Assembly: GCA_900556485.1 (NCBI GenBank)
Contig: USOX01000001.1
Span: 248,001-312,000, forward strand
DNA length: 64,000 nt
Reading direction: 5' to 3'
DNA from: an uncultured Dysgonomonas sp.
GTDB taxonomy: Bacteria > Bacteroidota > Bacteroidia > Bacteroidales > Dysgonomonadaceae
The translations under genes were made by a program, and so were the position numbers. How positions within the stretch are numbered: the stretch's first letter is position 1; each line of letters starts with the position of its first letter. This document shows positions 62,801 through 64,000 of this stretch, piece by piece. A model generated the notes under the pieces. It ran no database searches. It saw only the letters and a program-made list of their open reading frames with translations, and was not told the DNA's origin.

Positions 62801-64000
62801 AGGAGGATTGGTTACCTGTGCAAATAGCTGACGAAAATAAGTAAACAATCGCTGCGGCTTATTGGATAATATAGCTATCGGAGCATCATTTCCCATCGAT
62901 GCAGTTGGCTCTTTACCTTCTGCTGCCATTGGTAAAATCAGACGTTCTATATCTTCTTTATAATAGCCGAATACTTTCAATAGTTTACTATAATTGTCAA
63001 CACTATATTTCGGCGTTCTACCAGAGGATACATCATCTAATGATATACGGTTTTTCGCAAGCCATTCTCTGTATGGATATGCTTTAGCCAGATTTTCTTT
63101 CAATTCGGCATCATATTGAATAGTCCCCGTTTCGGTATCTACCATCAACATTTTACCTGGTCTAAGTCGTCCTTTTTCCTTAATCTCTGATGGCTCGAAT
63201 GGCAATACACCCATTTCTGAGGCAACTACCATAATATCATTGTTAGTCATCAGGTAACGTGCCGGACGTAAACCGTTCCGGTCCAACAGACCTCCGGCAT
63301 AACGACCATCGGAGAATAATAGCGTTGCAGGGCCATCCCAAGGTTCCATAAACAAACTATGGTATTCGTAGAAAGCTTTCAAATCATTTGATATAGGGTT
63401 CTTGTCATTCCAAGACTCAGGCACCATCATAGCCATTGCATGAGGCAGTGATTTGCCGGACATCACTAGAAATTCCAATACATTGTCAAATGAAGCGCTA
63501 TCGCTCATATATGGCTGCACTATAGGCCAAAGCTCATTAATATTACCTAATAAGTCAGATTTCAACACACTCTCACGAGCTTCCATCCATAGGCGATTGC
63601 CCTTGATAGTATTGATTTCTCCATTATGCGCTACCATACGGAATGGATGAGCCAAATCCCATGTTGGGAATGTATTGGTACTGAAACGGGAGTGAACCAA
63701 TGCGATCGCACTTGTCAAATGAGGATTCAGTAAATCTGGGTAATAGTGGCGAAGCTGCTCAGATGAGAGCATCCCTTTATATATGATACGCTTTGTAGAT
63801 AGGCTTACAATATAAAAAGCCCTTTTTGTCTCCATAGAGAAGATTTTGGAGTCGAATATCTCTTTCTCTATCTTTTTACGAAGCAAATACAACTTATGCT
63901 CCAACTCATCTTGAGTGAGATCTTCATCGCCTAATACAAAGATTTGCTTGATTTCTGGCTCATTCAGCAATGCCATTTCTCCCAGAATATCACTGTTTAC
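59867..64000 (-). CDS. gltB: Glutamate synthase large subunit, 5' end outside the window
   Basis: 1,377 residues are visible; the frame is open to the window edge (VNSDILGE before MALLNEPEIKQIF), and the N-terminal ~130-150 residues with the glutaminase Cys are missing. Seen: glutaminase-domain part with HSRFSTNTFPTWDLAHPFRM and HNGEINTIKGN, central domain, FMN-binding barrel (PPPHHDIYSIEDLAQLI, GEGGQLPGFKVD), 3Fe-4S cluster CHLNTCPVGVATQ, and the C-terminal GXGXG beta-helix (GMSGGVAYVYN). It makes glutamate from 2-oxoglutarate and the glutamine produced by GSIII. Intact as far as seen. Confidence 0.95.
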   Translation of the reverse strand, partial: VNSDILGEMALLNEPEIKQIFVLGDEDLTQDELEHKLYLLRKKIEKEIFDSKIFSMETKRAFYIVSLSTKRIIYKGMLSSEQLRHYYPDLLNPHLTSAIALVHSRFSTNTFPTWDLAHPFRMVAHNGEINTIKGNRLWMEARESVLKSDLLGNINELWPIVQPYMSDSASFDNVLEFLVMSGKSLPHAMAMMVPESWNDKNPISNDLKAFYEYHSLFMEPWDGPATLLFSDGRYAGGLLDRNGLRPARYLMTNNDIMVVASEMGVLPFEPSEIKEKGRLRPGKMLMVDTETGTIQYDAELKENLAKAYPYREWLAKNRISLDDVSSGRTPKYSVDNYSKLLKVFGYYKEDIERLILPMAAEGKEPTASMGNDAPIAILSNKPQRLFTYFRQLFAQVTNPPIDPIREELVMSLAGYIGSLHKNILEPMPEHTKMVGLSNPFLSNRELDLLIHLQYKGFKCEVLPMLFDPKQGATGLEKAIDNLCKIAEKAVDNGNNYIILSDRGVNPENVAIPSLLAVSAVHHYLIERRKRMQIDIVVESAEPREVMHFALLFGYGANAVNPYLALAVIEDLVKKGDIHLDFYTAMKNYVKSINKGLLKTMSKMGISTLKSYLGAQIFEAIGISSAVIDKYFSGTTSKIEGIDLSDIASDTLEAYYEAFEDDFIDPSLVSQGIYAWRRNGEYHAWNPETIMKLQMSTRLGSYKKFREYTESIDKKPEKIFLRDFLDFELSKKPIDISEVEPASAITKRFVTGAMSFGSISREAHEAMAVAMNAIGGKSNTGEGGELPERFATNARSSIKQVASGRFGVTTEYLVNADELQIKIAQGAKPGEGGQLPGFKVDQIIAKTRHSIPGISLISPPPHHDIYSIEDLAQLIFDLKSVNPIAQISVKLVSESGVGTVAAGVAKAKADRIVISGCEGGTGASPASSIKHAGLPLEIGLAEVQQTLVLNNLRGQVYLQTDGQLKTGHDIIVAAMLGAEEFGFATSALIVLGCIMMRKCHLNTCPVGVATQNEELRKKFIGRSEYLVNYFNFLAEEVREHLAALGVKSLDEIVGRADLLKYAKSESNEKIKKMDLSRLIYFPAEAKENAIHRIKNQEHKLDDVLDRKLIETSRLAIDKAMPVEITRIIRNTDRTVGAMLSGEIAKKYGNAGLPEDTIRCTFQGAAGQSFGAFLAHGVTFRLEGDANDYVGKGLSGGKIVIVPPAVSTFKPEDNIIAGNTLLYGATAGEIYINGKVGERFCVRNSGATAVVEGAGDHCCEYMTGGRTVVLGKTGRNFAAGMSGGVAYVYNVDGDFDYYCNMQMVELTLIEDTYDSRELRQLITNHYNYTNSPLAKYILDNWNTQVDKFMKVTPIEYKKVLQDEKLEAIKKKIAQVEFDY

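Noticed and set aside
1..64000. tRNA or rRNA genes
   Set aside because: I saw no cloverleaf with the GTTCRANYC arm in intergenic DNA, nor rRNA sequence; this was a reading by eye, so a tRNAscan-SE run would be decisive.

Overview
The window is AT-rich chromosomal DNA from a member of the Bacteroidota, almost certainly order Bacteroidales. A Dysgonomonas-like or related genus fits, but I cannot place it firmly from one window. Several things support the phylum: repeated TAnnTTTG-type -7 boxes in front of genes, a type III glutamine synthetase, the DapL route to diaminopimelate, NspC polyamine synthesis, DUF4294 and DUF4827 proteins, and weak Shine-Dalgarno sites.

Layout. 1-6.2 kb: a partial membrane protein, ispE, an acyltransferase, a lytic transglycosylase and uvrA. 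6.3-6.6 kb: a promoter-to-terminator stretch with no gene that folds as a structured non-coding RNA. 6.7-13.6 kb, minus strand: a nitrogen and diaminopimelate group (asnB, dapF, dapL, type III glutamine synthetase) that joins functionally with gltD/gltB at 58.3-64 kb. 13.8-23.3 kb: a lipoprotein, rplU-rpmA, a ClC channel, a DUF4294 protein, a GT2 glycosyltransferase, an LpxL-like acyltransferase, mtaB, an acyl-CoA synthetase and a tiny Ala-rich lipoprotein. 23.4-40.4 kb: a 17-kb plus-strand surface-polysaccharide locus of the ABC-exporter type (Wzm and Wzt). It carries about ten GT2 enzymes, a GT11 fucosyltransferase-like enzyme, a DegT aminotransferase, a WbqC-like protein, a divergent PLP-fold protein and an unexpected Imm11/DUF1629-like protein. 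40.5-47.6 kb: a 57-aa small protein, rpe, comEC, an NrnA-type DHH phosphoesterase, a DUF4827 lipoprotein, glmM and nspC. 48.0-51.8 kb: two GT-C-like paralogues in inverted orientation around a tetrapyrrole-methylase-fold methyltransferase. 52-64 kb: a GC-rich palindromic island, an RsmF-like methyltransferase, a lipoprotein, prfA, pyrF, two small proteins, gltD and gltB (5' end outside the window).

Non-coding structure. Two copies of a 193-212 bp MITE-like element lie at 8941-9133 and 47648-47859, each flanked by a TTA/TAA duplication. Their tips differ, but the left end, right end and an internal hairpin arm have changed together within each copy. One insertion used the dapL stop codon as its target; the other abuts the nspC -7 box. 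Other dispersed signals are a TGTCAC-type tandem motif in four intergenic regions, G/C-rich palindromes inside the polysaccharide locus (one is translated, one supplies a stop codon), and a 7-bp tandem repeat ahead of the DegT gene.

No tRNA, rRNA, CRISPR array, full-length transposase or prophage was recognised. All functional calls come from reading motifs; no database search was run.
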